Assembly: GCA_039819065.1 (NCBI GenBank)
Contig: JBCBSS010000012.1
Coordinates: forward strand, 1 to 64,000
Length of the DNA stretch: 64,000 bases
Direction: 5' to 3'
Source: JBCBSS01 sp039819065
GTDB lineage: Bacteria; Bacteroidota; Bacteroidia; Cytophagales; Cyclobacteriaceae
Both the position numbers and the translations under genes were made by a program. Shown here one piece after another: positions 60,906 to 64,000 of the stretch. Every line of letters starts with the position of its first letter. Position 1 is the stretch's first letter. The notes beneath the pieces were generated by a model that saw only the letters and a list, made by a program, of their open reading frames with translations, ran no database searches and had not been told where the DNA came from.

Positions 60906-62651
60906 TCAGGCCAGTTCAGGTATCTCCAGGTTTACAGTCGTTCCCGTTTCAGTATCCGACTCCAACTGTATATTACCATTGAGCTTTTCTACCGTTTCCT
61001 TTACGATATAAAGCCCTAAGCCAGAACCTGCATTTTTATCTGTAGCACGGTAGAACATATTGAAAACATTGGGCAAGTGTTCCTTGTCAATGCCCATACC
61101 ATTGTCTTTCACTTTGATCTTGGCCGCCTTCTGGCTGATATCAACCTTTACTTCAATAATCGGATCCTTACCATTTCTATATCGGATAGAATTGGAAATC
61201 AGATTATTGAAAATCACCTTCAGGCGTCTTTGGTCACCCATAAACGGCTTTTCCTGGTTGATCTCGATCTTCCTTTCGATGGTATCAGAGTCGGACACAC
61301 TGTAGCGAAGTTGCTCGAAGATCTCGTCAACAATATCTCTAAAATTGATTTCTTTCTTTTCTAAACCCAACCTTGAGTTCCTGGACAGATCGAGAATCTC
61401 CTTGATGAAATTATCCTGTTGCTCAGCACTTTTGCCAAGCATATCCAGGTATTTGCGGATCATGCCTTCATCGTTCTCTTTCTTGGCCAGGTTAAGCAGA
61501 CCCAATACAGAAGCAATGGGCGCCCTTAAATCGTGAGATACGCTATAAACGAAGCTGTCCAATTCTACATTGGCCTTTCTCAGCTTAGCATTGGATACCT
61601 TCAGCTTTTCCTCTGCCTTCTTGCGAACCTGAATTTCCTCATTAAGCTCTTTAGTACGGTCTTCAATTTTCGCTTCAAGCGTTTCATTGAAACGCGTAAT
61701 TTCCTTCTGGGCTACCTTTCTCTCATATACCGTTGAAGACAATATAATGGTAGTGATGCTGACCACCCCGACAAAGATTTGGATCATAAATAAGGAATCG
61801 TTGTCTATAGCGGCGGTATCAGATACGAAGGGTCCAAAATTGTTAATGGTTAGGTATATGGCAAAGACAGATACCAGGAATACGCTCGAAATAGCAGTCT
61901 GTAGGTTGAAACGGAAGGCCAACCATAGAATGAATGGAGTAATCAGGAATGGGAAAGACCTTTCAATTGTGATAGAAAGGAAATCAACTTTTAGTAGTGA
62001 TACTATACCCAGTAAACAGATGATGAAGGCGGCTATTTCCAACCAAAGCTTATTGGTCACCTCCAATTGGTAAGGTTTGGTCCAGGCCAGAATAAGTGGA
62101 GTGAATAGCAAAATACCTACCGCATCCCCCATGCACCATGTAAACCAAACTTCGGCGAAGTTGGCATTCGGAATGATCTCTGTAAATATGATCGTAGCAG
62201 AGCCAACAGCCGAGCCGACAAAACTCATGAACAAGGCGATAAAAAGGAACCTGAAGGTGTCATTGGCATTAGAGAAGGCACTTTCTGATTTGATAAGCTT
62301 ATTATATAGCGCAAAACCGATCAAAATCTCCAGGGAGATAGCCCCAGCGGTCATAGTAGAAGTGAGAATGACATTACTAATGTTTTGGCCTTGGCCGGCC
62401 ATAAAGTAGCCATACGTGTTAGTGATAAGTGCTCCAATGGCAATACCTGGCCATATGCGACGGCCCATCAACAACATCAGTGCAAAAGCGATTCCGGAAG
62501 GTGGCCAGATCGCGGTGGTGCTAGTATCTTCGAATGAAAGATAGGAGAAGCCTATTCTGGCTGAAACATAATAAAGTACAGCTACCAGAATGATCTTGAA
62601 GTCCAGATCTACATTTTTGATCTTGAATTTCAGGGCTTGCGTAAGGTTCAT
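60906..62651 (-). CDS. MASE1-domain histidine kinase
   Basis: 581 residues. The N-terminal half has about eight membrane spans of the MASE1 type (IILVAVLYYVSARIGFSYL, TAIWPPSGIAFALMLLMG, VWFTWCMGDAVGILLFTPL). Then come a short coiled coil, HisKA with H373 in YSVSHDLRAPIASV, and HATPase with FNNLISNSIRYRNG (N box), DNGMGI (G1) and GLGLYIVKETVEKL (G2). It senses an unknown membrane or envelope signal. No response regulator is next to it. Its catalytic core resembles that of the soluble PAS kinase at 50787. Confidence 0.9.
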   Translation of the reverse strand: MNLTQALKFKIKNVDLDFKIILVAVLYYVSARIGFSYLSFEDTSTTAIWPPSGIAFALMLLMGRRIWPGIAIGALITNTYGYFMAGQGQNISNVILTSTMTAGAISLEILIGFALYNKLIKSESAFSNANDTFRFLFIALFMSFVGSAVGSATIIFTEIIPNANFAEVWFTWCMGDAVGILLFTPLILAWTKPYQLEVTNKLWLEIAAFIICLLGIVSLLKVDFLSITIERSFPFLITPFILWLAFRFNLQTAISSVFLVSVFAIYLTINNFGPFVSDTAAIDNDSLFMIQIFVGVVSITTIILSSTVYERKVAQKEITRFNETLEAKIEDRTKELNEEIQVRKKAEEKLKVSNAKLRKANVELDSFVYSVSHDLRAPIASVLGLLNLAKKENDEGMIRKYLDMLGKSAEQQDNFIKEILDLSRNSRLGLEKKEINFRDIVDEIFEQLRYSVSDSDTIERKIEINQEKPFMGDQRRLKVIFNNLISNSIRYRNGKDPIIEVKVDISQKAAKIKVKDNGMGIDKEHLPNVFNMFYRATDKNAGSGLGLYIVKETVEKLNGNIQLESDTETGTTVNLEIPELA

Positions 62652-62896
62652 TTTCTATGAATCTAGTCTATAATATAGTTCCAAACAGCCGTCAAAGCTT
62701 GTCATAATGATTTCATTAATGCCGTACTTCAACCGCATCAGGTGACCACATGTACCGAGCCACACTGAACCTAAAGCCACTTATTAAACCAATTCAGGCC
62801 TAATTCAATGATAAATTTAATACTAAATATGTTAGTACATAGTAATTCAGTACTTTATGTGTGCTAAGATTTTGTTAAGTAGTGAGGGACAGGAGG

Positions 62897-63706
62897 TTAA
62901 AAAACAGTGAAATCGACCCGTCTGTTGCGCTGTCTTCCCTTGTTTGTCTGGTTGTCGTGTGTGGCTATTTCCTCTCCATAACCGATAACCGATATGCGAT
63001 CATCCGGTACACCAATGTCTTTCATCAGTTGTCTTATGCGTTGCACGCGCTTGATGGATAAATCTACGTTGTAATTATCATTGCCCCTATTATCCGTGTG
63101 GCCTTCGATTAAGACCATTCTACCCTGAAGAGCATATTCTACCGCCACTAAGAAAGGATCCATGTCTACAAAAGCAAACTCATCCTGATCGGTGACGAAA
63201 TACAACGGCTCAAGCTTCAGGGGCTGATCATCTTTCTTATCCTTGATGCGTTCGGATACAAGCTTACGTATGCGCTCATGCTTTTCAGACGTGGGTTTCG
63301 GCAAATTATTCTTGACCAATACCTCGTCCTCTATGGTATGCCTTTCATCCAATGTTTGGTCAGCAAAGGTTTTGTCGTGAAAATCCGGTTCCGGTTTGGG
63401 CTTGTCTTGGGGTCTTTTTACAGAAGCCTTTTTGTAATACGCAAATCTATCTGAGGGGGTGTCAGATTCTGCGACCTCATATTTCTTGTTTTTAGTTTTT
63501 TTCGTTTTCGGTGTTTTTACCCTGTTCTTATATAACAGAAAGCACTGTTTACTAGCGAAGGTGGAGTTGTACTTTTTTCGGCTGGCTATCTGGCTCTTAC
63601 TTTTGAATCGCTTGTATTGGGCGTAGGCGGTGTGTTCCAATGTCCCCAGCAAGAGGAAAAGGATAACTAAAACAGGAAGCTTAAAAAATTCCTTTAAAGA
63701 ACACAT
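62897..63706 (-). CDS. OmpA-family exported protein
   Basis: 269 residues. A short signal peptide (about 10-30), then a basic, low-complexity stretch (FKSKSQIASRKKYNSTFASKQ, KTKKTKNKKYE) and the C-terminal OmpA domain with VLIEGHTDNRGNDNYNVDLSIKRVQRI and NRRVDFTVF. Probably binds peptidoglycan. A direct repeat upstream (63712 and 63762) and palindromes near 63880-63980 are possible operator sites. No lipobox. Confidence 0.8.
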   Translation of the reverse strand: MCSLKEFFKLPVLVILFLLLGTLEHTAYAQYKRFKSKSQIASRKKYNSTFASKQCFLLYKNRVKTPKTKKTKNKKYEVAESDTPSDRFAYYKKASVKRPQDKPKPEPDFHDKTFADQTLDERHTIEDEVLVKNNLPKPTSEKHERIRKLVSERIKDKKDDQPLKLEPLYFVTDQDEFAFVDMDPFLVAVEYALQGRMVLIEGHTDNRGNDNYNVDLSIKRVQRIRQLMKDIGVPDDRISVIGYGEEIATHDNQTNKGRQRNRRVDFTVF

Positions 63707-64000
63707 ACCAACTACAGTAATTCAACCTACGGAAAACTTTCATACTAATTTCATGATTAACTTACTGTAATTCAACTGAAAAAGGTCTAAAAACATACAT
63801 GTCCCGTCAGACTGTAATCTCACTTCAGAGGTGACAACCATTAATTCAATACTTGTTAAATTCGGCTAATAATACGTGTTTAAACACGTAAAAGCGCCAT
63901 TAGCGGTTGATGTCGGACGTACGAAATGATTTTAAAAAGGTTATTTGTACGGTTATGTTCACATTTTGACGAATTGTGAACATCAAAAGCGGTCACTAGA
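63707..64000. other. Intergenic region at the right edge with palindromes
   Basis: The 294 bp after the OmpA-family gene hold an 18-bp perfect palindrome (TACGTGTTTAAACACGTA, 63873-63890), a 9-bp inverted repeat ATGTTCACA/TGTGAACAT with an 11-nt spacer (63955-63983), and a direct repeat of taattcaac at 63718 and 63768. No gene is visible here. These may regulate a gene to the right of the window. Confidence 0.55.

Overview
The window looks like a chromosomal segment of a Bacteroidota bacterium, most likely a gliding Cytophagales member. The support is a gldA-gldF-gldG cluster; a TonB-dependent receptor paired with a DUF4249 lipoprotein; lineage-typical families (DUF4290, DUF3109, DUF4369/DUF5106 thioredoxin proteins); repeated matches to the Bacteroidota promoter element TAnnTTTG; and a zinc-free ribosomal protein L32. 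About 55 protein genes are visible. I see no rRNA, tRNA, CRISPR array, transposase, integrase or prophage genes. Accessory content consists mostly of palindromic repeats in intergenic gaps.

Layout. 0.1-5.3 kb: envelope genes (glycine-rich exported protein, OmpA-type lipoprotein, LpxR-like lipid A deacylase) around a dienoyl-CoA-reductase-like SDR and a repeat-filled gap. 5.3-9.2 kb: bioF overlapping a fused bioD-bioA gene, a small membrane protein and an ArsC/Spx-like protein. 9.2-13.5 kb: an unknown protein, a TlpA-like thiol-disulfide protein and a TPR histidine kinase. 13.8-19.4 kb: gldA, gldF, gldG, a DUF4340 gene, then dnaN. 19.8-24.9 kb: a lipoprotein, then a leftward unit uvrD-type helicase, DUF4290, murA. 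25.0-27.4 kb: a TcmP-family gene ending in a 170-bp palindrome, a DUF3109 Cys-cluster protein and an outer-membrane barrel. 27.4-32.8 kb: the fatty-acid/translation operon yceD-rpmF-plsX-fabH-efp-accB-accC. 32.8-38.5 kb: purL, two unknown small genes and a second fabH. 38.6-41.7 kb: a TPR protein, a SRAP-family protein lacking two catalytic residues and a YheT-like hydrolase. 41.8-45.0 kb: TonB receptor plus DUF4249 lipoprotein. 45.5-51.9 kb: DUF2059 protein, then a signalling island (solute-binding/PAS sensor kinase, LuxR-type regulator, degenerate receiver, small protein, soluble PAS kinase). 52.2-58.0 kb: a 981-residue metallopeptidase/propeller/barrel protein, pyruvate dehydrogenase E2, hslV, arsC. 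58.3-63.7 kb: a repeat island, a Gfo/Idh/MocA oxidoreductase, a class III aminotransferase, a MASE1 histidine kinase and an OmpA-family protein.

How genes work together. BioF and BioDA make biotin precursors, and biotin is the cofactor on AccB used by AccC. FabH and PlsX then link acetyl-CoA carboxylation to fatty acid and phospholipid synthesis. GldA/F/G form an ABC complex needed for gliding. MurA starts peptidoglycan synthesis.

The observations most worth checking are the SRAP protein without its catalytic Cys and His, the orphan TcmP gene whose stop codon lies in a palindromic element, the phosphoacceptor-less receiver beside a real response regulator, the BioD-BioA fusion, the MurA Cys-to-Asp active site, and several palindrome islands including an exactly duplicated 33-bp palindrome. 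All functions are inferred by reading the sequence; no database search was run.
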